NCBI GenBank assembly: GCA_036785705.1 | Contig: JAWUZG010000032.1 | Coordinates: 15,022,001-15,086,000, forward strand | From: Acanthornis magna | Taxonomy: Eukaryota > Chordata > Aves > Passeriformes > Acanthizidae | Reading direction: 5' to 3' | Length of the DNA: 64,000 nt | Shown: positions 52,627-64,000 of the stretch, piece after piece | Numbering within the stretch: position 1 is the first letter of the stretch | Layout: the number at the start of each line of letters is the position of its first letter | Program-made: the position numbers and the translations under genes | The notes under the pieces: generated by a model | The model's input: only the letters and a program-made list of their open reading frames with translations | Told to the model about the DNA's origin: nothing | The model's database searches: none

Positions 52627-55600
52627 AGAAAGAATATTCTGAGAGCCTCATGAACTTTTATATAGCATAGTAATGAAACAGAAACACTTTTTCTGGTGCC
52701 AAGTTTCTATTAAATCAGTCTTTTGGAAAAAGAAAAAAATTCATCCCACTACAGTAAGAAGGATTTTAATAGTAAGATTTACAATGGTTCTGGCAGGGGA
52801 TGTTCTGAAATAATGAAAATGTATAGAAAAAGCTCCAATCTTAAACAACAGTGGCAGTTGATTAGCAAAGCTGAATAAAGATTTTACAGAGATTTCTATC
52901 TCTGTTTAATGGTCTTCTAGGAAATCTCTTGTATTATAGCTGCTTGTTAAAAGGCCACAGCTTTCAGTGATTATTGTTCACTATTGCTATGGAGAGGGGA
53001 CAGTCAGAGTGTTCCTCACATCTTCCCTGTAATCTGTAACATCGACAGTTAGCCTGGATCTTTCACATGAGTTAATGAGGATTACATTTAGGGAAAAAAT
53101 TCTATTGAAACAGAGATAAAATAAAACTGATTGAAATCCAGAACTTGACATAAGATATTTACCGTCTGAGTATCTTCACAGCTGAATGTTGTACAATACT
53201 GTTTTTCTTCCTCCCACACTAGGAATTTACTGTATCCTCTGAGTTGTTTGGATTCAATTTCTCTAGTTTATCTCATTCTGGTTCAAGGCTCTGGATCCTA
53301 CTCACGTCCCCAGACTTGCCTCTGTATTTTATCCATGGACTCTTTCATCATGATCACACAAACCTCCCAGGAGCATTCCAGCACACACATTAAGAAATTC
53401 CCTTTGTGAAGACTCCACATTGTGGTTTGCCTTGCCCTTCCTGTGATGCTCACTCAGTATGGCCTTCAAAAAGTGTATTCTGAGCCAGAGTGGGGCAGAT
53501 GCTGGTTGTTTTGAGCAATTCTGGGATCAGCTCTGCAACCCTACATTCTTGGTGGGACTCTAAAATGAGAAGATGACAGGAAACATGACCACTATGGCCA
53601 GGACTTCCTTCTCCTCCTTGCATCTCTCTCCTTCATGGCCACAGCACTGAGCTCTCAGACCATCCAGGCACAGACATTTTAGGCTTACACAGTGATGATG
53701 TTGGAGAGGACATTGAGAAAAGCCTTCAGAGGGCAGCCAGCAGGCCCCCAGACTCCCAGGGCATGTGACATTCTTCTGAGGACCTGGTCCTTGTTGGCTT
53801 GTAACCTGTCTCTTCCAAATGGTAACTGCAATCACATGCTTTTGCACATCATGGCAAGAAATTGTTACTGTCACCTCAGGAAACTAAGAAGAAGGTAAGG
53901 AGGGAAAAACGTAAGAGGTACAAAGCCTTCGCATCACATCTGACCTCCTTAGTTATTTTTGCAAGTTATTGGTCCAAAGATGAAAAGGAAGTGACTCATA
54001 TAATGTTTGTAAAAGCCTAAATAGAAGGCAGATTTTATCATAGGATCTATGGCAGACTGTACTAAGAGTGGTCAAACAGTACTTCAAGTGCTCATCCCAT
54101 TGTTGAGGATAATACCAGAGTCTCAAGATCCCTGTGCCAGCTACTTATGGGATGCAGTCACCTGCACCACTGCAGCACTTGACACAGGTTCTCTTCAAAA
54201 AGGTGCTCAGGAAATGTGCAGCCATGCAAAGGTGCTACATCCAAAGATGCCAAGTAGCCAGACCCCTTTGTGACGCCAGCAGAGCAGCAGGCTCTGTACC
54301 TCTCTAAAAGCAGGTCACTTCTTTGGGTATTTTCGGCTGAGGATGGAGGCAACAGAAATGATCACCTGTGTCTGAAAACCACTAAGTGTTTGAAAGCAAA
54401 TATAGAATGTGTTTTGTCAAGAGATTATTCCAGGCCTGTATTTCTGATGTCTTGATATGAAAAATATGTACATGAAAAAATATATATCTATATATATGTG
54501 GAAGTCTGGGTGAAAACATACAAGTGTTCCATGTGTTCATATTGAAATGCAACTAAAATTAGTGTTTTCTAGCAGTTAAGGTCAACCCCGAACTCTCACA
54601 CCTAAGAAATGCTTAGTTCACATTTTAAAATGGGGATTTTAATACTCTATGGTACTATTCTTACATTTTTACTAATGTATAATTATTTCTCTGCTGTTGA
54701 GCATTTTATCGGAGACATTATGCTGTGCAAGAGCTTAAGCATCTCTGCAGTTATCAAGGTTTCTGTTTTAATATGCCCTGTTTTAAGAACACAGAACACT
54801 CAGCTCCTCCTTTTTCTGTCCTTTTGCAAGCTACCCCAAAAATCTTAGAAAAGTTTTTATGCAGTGTGGTTTGGGAAAAACTAATGTGAAGGAGGTTGGA
54901 GGCCACCAGGAAACATTAATAGTTCTCTTCAGTTGTGTTTTCTTTCAACCGTTAGAGCCTAATGAGAGCACTGCTGTGAAATTTTGGATACAGTTTTGAC
55001 AAGGCTGCGCTGATCCATCAATGAGGCCTCCTTGCTGAAATGAACACCTCCAGTAAGCTTTTAATGGCCTTCGTAAACAAACAGAATAATTCCCACTAAC
55101 TGCAGAAATGAGTTCCATATTTATTTGTTTTACTTCACAGCTCCTATTAAGTTGATTTAATAAAATTCGGCACATAATGTTTTTTTAAAACAAGCCTTAA
55201 ATAAACTGAATCTGGGTATTGAACTCTGCATGGTGCTGCCAGTATTAATGGGTTCAAAAGAGGCTGTAATGCTCCAACAGTCCCTGCATGGTGACACTGA
55301 GGCTGACACTCCATGAGAAAACAAAAATGGTTTTAGGGTGCCTCATAGTTGACTGAAATGCAGCAAGCAAAGGGCAGCCAGTGGAGGAGCTGAGTAGCTG
55401 ATGGCTCAAGGCCTTTGGCTCAGCTGGGTGTCCTGCATGCCCCCAGCTCTGTTTGGACCTTCCTCGGCTGACACCCAGGTCCTTGTCCCTTCTTGCTCCC
55501 TGTTTAGCATCTCAAGGTCACAGTTATGGATGCACAGGTCTCTTATCAGCCCTGGTTTTGTGTTTGCTTACAGCAGAAGGTGTGACAAACTGGTTGTGTC

Positions 55601-55633
55601 TTAAATTAGGATATAAGCACAATTTCAGAGAGT
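52627..55633. other. Non-coding DNA, nothing recognised
   Basis: Unique sequence, with a short AT-alternating patch (atatatctatatatatg) near 54480-54498. ORFs up to 104 codons lack known domains, and no transposon end is seen. Confidence 0.5.
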
Positions 55634-55672
55634 AGTAGATATCCTCAAAGGGAGCCTGTGAGGATATCTACT
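55634..55672. repeat. Perfect 14-bp inverted repeat with 11-base loop
   Basis: The left arm agtagatatcctca (55634-55647) and the right arm tgaggatatctact (55659-55672) are exact reverse complements around the loop aagggagcctg. The arms do not extend further on either side. A single-stranded copy would fold into a stable short hairpin. It is too short for a typical microRNA precursor. It could be the collapsed end pair of a small inverted-repeat element, or chance. Confidence 0.9.
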
Positions 55673-55974
55673 TATTCCTTGAGTTCTCTTCCAACGGAGA
55701 GAAGAAATGTGAAGATTGTGACCCAACTATTCATGGTGAAAGACGAAGACAATAGGAAAAACCCTGTAAATTTCAGGGACTCTGAGAAGACATTCAGGAT
55801 CCAGAAATAGAGCTGGTGCCAGTAACCCAAGGAAAAGCCCTTTGCTGGGTAGGTTTATTGCTGCTCTTGACTTTATACCTTTTATTTGTTTGCTTCTTTT
55901 TCCTTGTCATGTTGCCAAGTCTGAATGCTTCTTTATGGGGACTTACCAGATTATCTGGCTTTAGAAGAAGTTAG
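55673..55974. other. Non-coding DNA, nothing recognised
   Basis: A short unique interval between the hairpin and the decayed LINE segment. Confidence 0.45.
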
Positions 55975-56690
55975 GGAACAAACTGACAAAATACTCAACC
56001 AGTAATCATCAAGGCTGGACCATATTTAAGTGAAGTCAGTGGCAAAATAGCTGAATTACTAAGGGTGCTGTGTAACCTCTTGCTTAAAATTGTACTGCTC
56101 CTTGAAGATTGGAATGAGCCATATATGATGCTGACTTCTAAGAGGGCTTTGTGAGATATTGGAGAAATACAGGCCTAGAAGCATTGTGCCCATGCCAAGC
56201 AATCTGAGACAAAGTATAACAAAAGGCAGAGTTAGAGGGCCCATTGCAGCACATGATTTCCTGAGGAAGAGTTAATAACAATTTCACATGATGAAGTCCT
56301 GCGTGAAAAACCAGTTAGAGTCTTCTGAAGGTGTCAGCAAGCATAAGATGATTTGTCTGATGAATGTTTTGCATTTAAAAAAGTTTTCAGCAAAATCCCT
56401 AATTTTGCAATTTAAGGCCAACTAAGTGCTGTTGTGTAAAAATAAGGTTAATGGCTAAGAAACTGGTAAAAAGGTAGGAAAAACGAGGTAAGAGCAAATG
56501 TTCAATTCTCACAATAGAGGGAGATTATCGAGGTTTTTTTCTCAGGGGTCTGTGCTAAGTGGTGAGCTGCAAAACTTATTAATAGGCAACTCAGAAACAA
56601 GGTGGCAAATGATAATGCAGGCTGAAGTTGGCAAATTATCCTTTGCAGCAAGGATTCTAAGGATTTATCTTGTGCCCTTGCTCTGTATGG
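55975..56690 (+). mobile_element. Ancient CR1/L3-like LINE, reverse-transcriptase region (decayed)
   Basis: Several words occur in the order seen in the CR1/L3 ORF2 reverse-transcriptase core. 'gctgaattactaagggtgctg' and 'cttgaagattggaatgagcc' correspond to the 'gaggactggag' region. 'ggagaaatacaggcctagaagc' corresponds to 'gggaattatagaccagtcagcct'. 'ttcacatgatgaagtcctg' and 'ctcaggggtctgtgcta' follow, the latter parallel to 'ccacaggggtctgtcctggg', which encodes the conserved PQGSVL motif. Frames are broken throughout and many small indels are evident, so it cannot encode a protein. It is much older than the CR1 ends elsewhere in the window. Boundaries are approximate, and family assignment rests on remembered consensus. 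Confidence 0.62.
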
Positions 56691-58242
56691 ATATATGAGT
56701 TCTATTATTTTGTTCCTCATCTTCTTACCCCTTCACATTTGCCTAAGAGCAATTGGTACTACGGCATGATGAGCAGTGATGATGGACAATTCATAAAACC
56801 ACTCCCCACAAAGTGCCTCAGTTCTTATGGGCCAGTGAAAGGCTTGGACTGGGGCCATGGTTCTGGTTGAGCATTTGACACTCATTGTTCAGTTATTTTG
56901 TCCTTCTTTCCTTTATAAATACCATGTAAGATACAGAAAATAAGTAGGATCCAGGCTAAAAAAGCAGCAGCCTAATCTTGTCTTGGCTTCCTAGATGCTG
57001 ATTCCCTCTGCAGAGGGAGACACCTGCTGAATGGTCTTGCTGGCTCATAGGAAAACTGTTATCTGTAGAGCAAAGAAAGTCATAAGGACCAGCTTTCAGG
57101 TGACTACAGTAACTATCTTTCCACCATATACTGGCTGCTGGCCTCCCTCACCAACCACGGCCTAGATTTCTGCAAAAACTGTCTTTTCCTTTTCTCTGCC
57201 TGTTCTTTGTCCCACACTGTAAAGCACAATCTTCTGTAGCTAGAACTTGTTTCTCTGTGACCTTTTGAAGAGGTGATGTCTAGCAAAGCATTCAGTTACA
57301 TTTATACCTTAAAGACTTACTGAAAGCTTATTGGACTGTACTTGATGTGTATTGACTGGGAAATAATGCTGCCTGCACATTAACAGAGCCAGCGCTGTGC
57401 CATGGTACTCTGTTAGTTCAGATACTTTAAAGCAATAAACCTTCAGTGTCACAGTGTCAGCCAAATTTTTTCCAAAGGAAGAGCTTAGGAGAATGAAGAC
57501 ATTAAGCTTAGGGCTAAATGAGAAGGTGAGGACAAAGGCTTCCGAACAGCTTACACACATGACCTATACACTATGAGAAGAGGCTTTTAAAGATATAATC
57601 TTATTGATACTGTTACCTTTAGTTTGCAATAGCAGATATGTAATCAAATATTCATGTCCCCAACTGACACCATGATGCTGGAAAACTCCCCTGGAATGGG
57701 CAGAAAATAACTCTTGTTGGCTTAACTCAGCAAGGTCTGACTTGTAGCCAGTGGGATAAGTCCATCTGGCACACTGCCTTTTCCCTGAAGCAATGAACAA
57801 CTGCTTGGACAGCACGCTCAGCCCACGTGGCTGAATGTCTCCTCTTGCCCATAATCAGTCAGTGCTGGCCAGGAGTGAAGCCAACACTACATTCTGAGGT
57901 GCAGGAAGAAGAATGGGAAGCGTGTCTCCCAAAAGGGCCGCTCCAGCCACTGTGCCCAAATACTGCCCAAATATCCGACAGGTCACATGGCATTGTCCAG
58001 CATCATGGCTGTGTGACTGGGTCAGTGACAGGTAAACTGCAGGAATATGCTGTGTTTCTCTCAGGGAGATCCGCGAATTATGACAAAAGTGGCTTTGTGG
58101 CAGAAGGATGGCATGGCCTTCTAGATTGTAACACCTGTTTTACTCATACACAGGGAGACAGATGAGCTCTTCTTGGTGAAGAACAGAGGAAGAGGGATAA
58201 CATGTTTTTTCTCACCTCTTCCACTGGGTTTTCCAGTTATAT
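56691..58242. other. Non-coding DNA, nothing firm
   Basis: The ORF at 57827-58165 (plus, 112 codons) lies in moderately GC-rich sequence. Its translation has no domain I know and no supporting splice or promoter context. Nothing else is recognised. Confidence 0.5.
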
Positions 58243-58305
58243 TTAGCAAGTGTCTTCATTTCTCTCACTGCAAAATAAGAGTAATAATGCCAGGCTGCCT
58301 CAGCA
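58243..58305 (+). mobile_element. MIR-like ancient SINE remnant (plus strand)
   Basis: The run 'gtgtcttcatttctctcactgcaaaataagagtaataatgcc' parallels the sense MIR segment 'cctcagtttcctcatctgtaaaatggggataataat'. A diverged 'aggctgcctcag' sits where 'tacctacctcac' is expected. The element is short and old. An L2-like tail is an alternative. Confidence 0.45.
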
Positions 58306-59099
58306 ATAAAAAAATCTGGTATTAGTTCACCTCTGAAAACTTCTTTATATCAAATGTTGTGGAAAGGCAAGCGAGGAATAACAGCTGATTGTGGTTCAAC
58401 TCCTACAGATGTCCCTTAATTTGTGCATGTTGGGGACCTGAAGGAGTGCTGGATGCTGCCCATGAGGATCACTGCCTCTTCGCAGGGCCAGTGCCAGCAC
58501 TGGGAAGAAGGACCATGGTGTCAAAGAGGGTACCACGGCCACCTAGGAGCTCAGGACACCCAGAAAGCTTTCCCAATTGAATTTTAAGAGGCAATTCTCA
58601 TCCTGCTTACTTTAGGTTTATGTAGGGTTTATTTATACACTCCTATCCCTCCACAGACTGCCCTGTGATTCTGATTTTCTGACCCATGCCAGAAGACCCC
58701 TCCTCCTCCTCCTCCAAAAGGCATTGAAGCCCTTCCTCAAAGCTGAGCAGGGTTCAAAGTGCTTTCCTGAGCAGGGACGGTCTTCTAGCCAAAGCAGATT
58801 CATGCACTGGGGCCAGGATGCCGCGTTTCTCAAGGGTGACGGTCACAAAGAGGCGTTTCAGGGCTTGAAGGGAAGATTTACAAGCACCGTTCTGAGAAGG
58901 GAGCACAAGCAGTTCACTGTGGGCTCCTCAAAAAAAGCCAGCCCCACTTGTGTTTAAACTGGACTGCTCAAAATGAAGGCATTGTGCATGCCGCCAGTAA
59001 ACAAAGAAAAAGATATCTGGAAGTGATAAAGCTCGGATTGATAAAAACTTCCCTTCTTCTAGATGGAGGCCACACATACTCTAAATAAAATGTGCCACT
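58306..59099. other. Non-coding DNA, nothing recognised
   Basis: Moderately GC-rich unique sequence with short competing ORFs on both strands (up to 77 codons). None has a known domain. Confidence 0.45.
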
Positions 59100-59460
59100 T
59101 AGGAGATGATTTGTGTTGATAAACCTCGAGCGCGTTGTTTTTCCAAATGTTCTCTCCCAGTTGGGAATTTCACACTTGGGCAGGCTCCAGCCGTGGCCTC
59201 ATGAAGTGCCAGCCTCCTTCCCTGACCTGACCTGCTGTTGTTTATACTGCTGTTTACACATTTCCAAACAACCGATGCAAATGGTCTCTAATTACTTTCG
59301 CTCATGGCAGCGGCGGCGATGCGGAGGTTCAGGCAGGCTCTGAAGAATTGCCAATGTTGTGCAGTTTGTTGACACAGAGCTTTCCCCGCTGCAGCAGCAG
59401 GTCAGAGGAAGGGTTAAGCGATGGCTAAAGGTAGCTGGGGACACAGCCCCGCAGGGCTGG
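59100..59460. promoter_or_regulatory. Candidate enhancer-like element (FOX, POU and homeodomain motifs)
   Basis: Within about 60 bases the plus strand carries the forkhead word tgtttac (59251-59257), the exact POU octamer atgcaaat (59275-59282) and a homeodomain core taatta (59289-59294). A further tgtttata lies just upstream. CpGs are retained around them ('ctcgagcgcg', 'cagcggcggcgatgcgg'), about a dozen in the whole patch, which is unusual for this AT-rich window. Dense developmental-factor motifs with preserved CpGs are common in vertebrate enhancers. Short motifs also arise by chance, so this is a candidate only. No target gene is visible in the window. Confidence 0.35.
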
Positions 59461-62400
59461 GATCACCCTGGAAACAGCCAAGGGAATAAATAAACTGGGT
59501 AAGAATCAGCTTTCAAGAGACTTGCTCCAGCCAGGAGACACACCTTGGAGGCATCATTGGCCTGTCATAGTGCTTGGGTTTGGAGCCATGCATCTGTATC
59601 TCCATGGAGTCAGAGCTGTTTTGAGGAACTTATTGGATGCAATCTCGATGGGCTATCACATCTCCCTCCCCTTTGAGACCAGAGCTCAAAAGAGCTAAAC
59701 AGCAGTACACTTTAGATTGTGATAACGTTCTATATATACTGTTCCTAAACACATGACTGGGAAGAATCTATATGGTCTTTGTGCCCCAAACATGACTTTA
59801 ACAAACAAGTCATACTGTTGCTCTGAAGATGAGGCACAAAGACTCTAGACTGAGTATTATTTTTGCTTTATTGAAAAATAAATTTTGTTTTAGACCAAAT
59901 GGTTTAATTAGTACCTTGGAAAGCTATGTAAACTTGATATAAATTATGAGGGTGTTGCCCTCTCTGATTTACTCTGTTTGAAAACCTTGAGGGCCTCCAT
60001 CCTGCCTGGACTTAAAAACACTAGCATTTGTTTCCATTAAAGCCATATTTTTTAAGCTTGGACAGGGTGTGGGAGTGCTGATTTCCCTTGATTAGCCACA
60101 GATATCCCAAAAGAAAAATAAAGTTCCTGAAACTTTCTTTTCACAGTTTTCATTGAAAAAAACCTACCTCATTGCTTCCTTCCTACTCCACTGCCTGATG
60201 TCCTTAATAACAATATTGCAACATAGAATAGTGGATCTGAAATTTTGTGAAGGGCTGTGTACATGAAAGGGTGGCCAAAGCACCAAGTGCTTGTACGGCT
60301 TGTAGCTAACTTTCGGACCACTGGGGCCCATACGTTAGGTCTTCAACTCTCCTAATGAAATCCAATATATCACACATTGGATGATAAAGCCAATTGCACC
60401 AGACATTGGATTTGTATTTATTTACTAACATGCTTGAGACTGCAAAAGCAAATAAAGGATGGTTCATGGAGGTGTTTCCAGAATATGAACCTATATAATT
60501 TAATGGCAACAAACCAAAACTACAGCCAGAAAATTATTGGCCACTCCAGCAAAGCTGAAGCGTTTTCAAGCTATTTTCATAATCTTTGGGAGAAACACCA
60601 TACATGGCCTGCTCTCTGTGCCAGACACTGCTATACATGTATCAGAGAAATAACAAATATATTAGTGTTAATATAGTGTTAGTATAGCCCTTACTTGGGC
60701 TGGAGGTAAGGAGATCAGCCCAGAGTACTTAACATCCCAGACCCTGAGCCAAACTGTCTATCCCTGGACACCCTCATCTTAGCATTAGGTAATGCACACA
60801 ATGTGTTTTAAAGAAAGTACAATATGTAAGCTGTTTATTAAACAAACTGTATACAGAGCAAGGCCTGTGTGTTCACTGCTGTTGAAGTACAGACATGCAC
60901 AGATGCATGGGATGCTGCAAATGCGGCAGCATCCCTGCAGTTGCATCAGTGCAAATGAACAAGAGCTTAACTCTGGTCTACTGGTAATGATAGCTCAGGT
61001 GCTGTACTAGTGATGGCAAGAATGCTTGGAGAAAGGAGAATGGGCTTAGTCTTCAGACCCCACACGGGACAAGCATGGCAGACAGCTAGAAACATAAGAT
61101 TTTGTGGTCTGGATTTGTTATTCCCCTTCTGAGCTGAGCTATTCTCTGAAGAGGAACTGGGACACAGGCACAAGCATCCCACGCTGATGTCTTTGGTTCC
61201 CTTTTGAAGGGTGCTCCCCGCCTACCATGGCGAAGGCTCCTGCTGTGCCAAGAGAACACTGCTGCCTTCCGAGGAGGGCCTGCTGGAGCACCTCCACCTC
61301 CAGCAAACAGCTGCTGTTGGCGAGCTCGAATCCATCATTCAGTCATTTCCTCTCCCTGGTTTGGATCCATCTCCCCTCCTGAGTGTGCAGGCTTCCCGCA
61401 GCAGCCTGACCTCTCCCACCACGGGAAGGCATTATCAAACCCGTGAGGAGTGGGCTTGCTGGGATATGGGGCTCATCCCACTGACTCGGGGAGGCAGATC
61501 TATCTTAACACTTATCTCCCTGTTAAAGCCTCCTCCCTCTCTGACAGTTATTCCTAGGCCTGTACTTCATACTCATCACCAGCACCAGGAGTGAGCCTTT
61601 CCACAGTCAGATAAGTGGCACCAAATTAAAGAGCATTAAATGGATGTCTTTCCATATATAAAGAGCCAGTAGCAATTTGTACGTCCTGAGCATGCCAGAG
61701 ATGGTAAAATCTAATCACTTTCCATGTTTTAAATGCTGTGTAAACATGAGGTAATTGTTCTTATATGTGAATAATGATGTGTCTTATGTCAAGAATGTAT
61801 CAAGACTGAATTTTTAGCCTTGTGAAATATTATTGAGCCCAGCCCCTGCTCAGCAAATCTTTCCAGACTCAAATAAGTCACTAAAGCAAATAAGTATGTT
61901 CTTATTTATGAGACTGAGAGTTTATCTTGATTAGATATAAAGGATGTAAATAATGGCTCTCTTGTAGACAAGTCCTAACATAAAAGAAATAAACTATATA
62001 TCTATCTGTTTTCAGTATATCTAAAATACACTCATCAGTCACTGCAAAACACTTAATGTTCTTGATAAATGAAATGCATGCAGTTAATCTCATCAATTTG
62101 GCCCCTAAAAACTAAAAATCCATCTTTTCTGCCTTTTTAAGAAAGGAAATAACAGCAAAATTCACCATTAGTTGCAAAGTATAATCTATTAACTTCAAAG
62201 CTAATGGCTTACTGAATGGTTTTTCAAACCACTTTTTCAAGGTTTTACATGTCTGCAAGCATTTCTTCAGCAATTATGAAGATAAAGTAATAGGGGAACA
62301 GAGTTTTAGTATTTCATCAGTGCTAAGGGAGTAACTAATAATGCCTGACACAGACCCCAGGCACGATGTGGGCACGGCTGGTGGGTTTCCCCACCTTAAC

Positions 62401-63156
62401 ACTCAACCTTCAGGGACCAGATATCTAGCAAAAGGCCTCAAACAAAACAATACCAAGGACAAGGGAGAAGTGCTTGAGAGTTCTTTCTTTGGGGTACATT
62501 TATCTCTGACTTGTTTCATCACGCACCTTCCTTGATGAAGATATCCGGCTGTGGATATTGAGATAGCATCTACTCTGTGTCACATGGCCGAAAGCTTGCC
62601 CTCAAGATAAACTGCCTTAGAATCAGAAACAGGTGAAAAGAAACCAATGTATTCAGAGTCTTCAGTTATCATTGGCTGTGTGTTCTTCACACCCTTTCAC
62701 CAGTGAAGTGACGGCTCACGTGCAGCCCAGGTGAATGCAACAAGGTTCTCTTTCCTCTGAACTGTAATCTTGTTTGTTCGTTCTGAGCATTTTTCTCTCT
62801 CCGTGACATCATTGGGGGGCTCTCTGACAGTTCTACTGTCAAGTATCATCATCTGTGAAAGACTTCATTGTCCTCAGTAAAAGGGATGGATCTAAGGAAA
62901 AAAAACTATTGCTGGAAATATTCTTGGAAAGGCTACCAGCTTCCATCTGCAGTGCAACGGAGCCTTATCTTCAGTACCAGACTATCTGCAGCTTCTGGTA
63001 TGTAATAATCCATTACCTACAATATCACATATCTACCTTGCATGAAGCTTTGAATTTGGCAGTTTCCTCAGCAAGGTTTTCTTCAGCAAGTCCATAACTG
63101 ACTGACAAAAATCTTTCAGGCAGCCATCCATTTTTCACATCAAGGATACTATGAGA
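59461..63156. other. Non-coding DNA, nothing recognised
   Basis: AT-rich unique sequence with a GC-richer portion at about 61200-61600. There two overlapping plus-strand ORFs (80 and 127 codons) are open but lack any known domain. No repeat family is recognised. Confidence 0.5.
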
Positions 63157-63210
63157 ACCCCAAGTAAATAATTTCAGTGCAAACCCCCAAATAAACAGTT
63201 TCAGTGGTCA
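63157..63210 (+). repeat. Imperfect tandem duplication, about 27 bp
   Basis: 'accccaagtaaataatttcagtgcaa' (from 63157) is followed by 'acccccaaataaacagtttcagtggtca' (to 63210). The two share most positions, with a few substitutions and length differences. This is an old local duplication. Confidence 0.55.
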
Positions 63211-64000
63211 ATGAACATCAGTTTGAAACATCACAAAACATGTATTTTGAGCGCAGCCAGTTACTAGAACCTGATAAGCTTTTACAGATTTTAAAAAACC
63301 CCAAAATCCTGCCATCATAAATTTTCCATGCAGAGGAAGAAGAATTGAACCTCTTCATAGTTTTCTCTTTGTTAAAATAAGATTTATGAATCTATCTAGA
63401 CTCTCTCATAAATCTATTTTTCCAGATTCTCTCTCTTCTCTTCATCAAACCCTATGAATTTTGTCAAAATTCTCTTATAAAACTGAAAATTACGTTCTGA
63501 GGTCATATACGGAGGTTTACTAACAGTCCACTTTCAGAACCTGGTTACAGGAGAGCACAGAATTGCCTCTCTTGTATAAGCATGGAAGACATGAAAAAAA
63601 TTCAGAAAATCAGCCTTGCAGCAGAGCCAGGTGTTAGTCAGTGAATGTAAAAAATTAATTTCCTCTGGTGGCGTTTCCAAGCTCTCATGTGGCCAGAAGG
63701 AATTTTCTTCCTCTCATGCCCTGCTCTTCCCTCCTTTTCTGCCTCTGTGCTGAAAGGCTTCAGCCCTCCAGTGTCCTGGATCTTCTGCAAACTGAGGGAA
63801 AACGTGTTTGGTCTTAAAACATGATTTCAGAGGCACGGGCTCCTGTAGGTGCCTCACAGATATGTCTCAGCCTCTCTCTGGGACTGCTCAAAAGCTTCAG
63901 CCCCTCACAAAACTGTTCTCCATCCAAAACTCTGCCATAACGTGTCCTTCTGACCTATCCTACAATGGGAGAAAGGGGGAACATATCACTGGACTTTCTG
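63211..64000. other. Non-coding DNA to the window edge
   Basis: No gene or repeat is recognised in the last 790 bases. A pyrimidine-rich patch (attctctctcttctcttcatc) lies at about 63426-63446. Confidence 0.5.

Noticed and set aside
1..64000. CRISPR array, prokaryotic operon or tRNA/rRNA genes
   Set aside because: No regularly spaced direct repeats, no operon-like ORF packing and no cloverleaf or rRNA motifs were seen. CR1 elements show that this is vertebrate DNA.

Overview
The window looks like nuclear DNA from a bird, in a gene-poor region (a large intron or an intergenic desert). The evidence is three short 3' ends of CR1 LINEs. One on the minus strand at 8092-8395 still translates to a decayed CR1 reverse-transcriptase C-terminus. 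Two on the plus strand lie at 32695-32892 and 40266-40326. They carry the 'gttggaaaggac / cttccaac / tctgtgattc' end typical of avian CR1. Older amniote relics are also present: a CR1/L3-like reverse-transcriptase stretch, MIR-like pieces, and two copies of a palindromic repeat that I recall from bird and reptile genomes. The sequence is AT-rich and poor in CpG. It has stops in all frames, and I see no operons, ribosome binding sites or long ORFs, so it is not prokaryotic.

Layout. 1-8 kb is unremarkable AT-rich DNA with a small hairpin (5155-5179) and a purine-rich tract (7327-7498). 8.1-8.4 kb is the best CR1 fragment. 8.4-23.5 kb holds a decayed LINE piece (about 14.1 kb), a GC-richer patch open in several frames (15.1-15.7 kb), a homeodomain/FOX-like motif cluster (17.1 kb), a T-rich tract (18.2 kb), half of a palindromic ancient repeat (21.06 kb) and a 23-base A run (21.2 kb). 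23.6-24.05 kb is the most CpG-rich stretch. 24-41 kb contains MIR-like remnants, two CR1 ends and two possible exon-like segments. 41.16-41.5 kb is a compound simple-sequence block: GT/T-rich, then a TCTCT pentanucleotide array, then a run of 15 C. 44-46 kb has a second palindromic ancient repeat and two short tandem duplications. 55.6 kb has a perfect 14-bp inverted repeat. 56.0-56.7 kb is a decayed LINE reverse-transcriptase region. 59.1-59.5 kb is a CpG-containing patch with clustered FOX, POU-octamer and homeodomain motifs, the best regulatory-element candidate.

No protein-coding gene, tRNA, rRNA or known ncRNA could be recognised. The ORFs present are 60-187 codons long. None resembles a protein family I know, except where they fall inside CR1. 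A few segments have a good splice acceptor followed by a plausible reading frame; they are listed as findings and not as genes. I found no convincing new biological system here.
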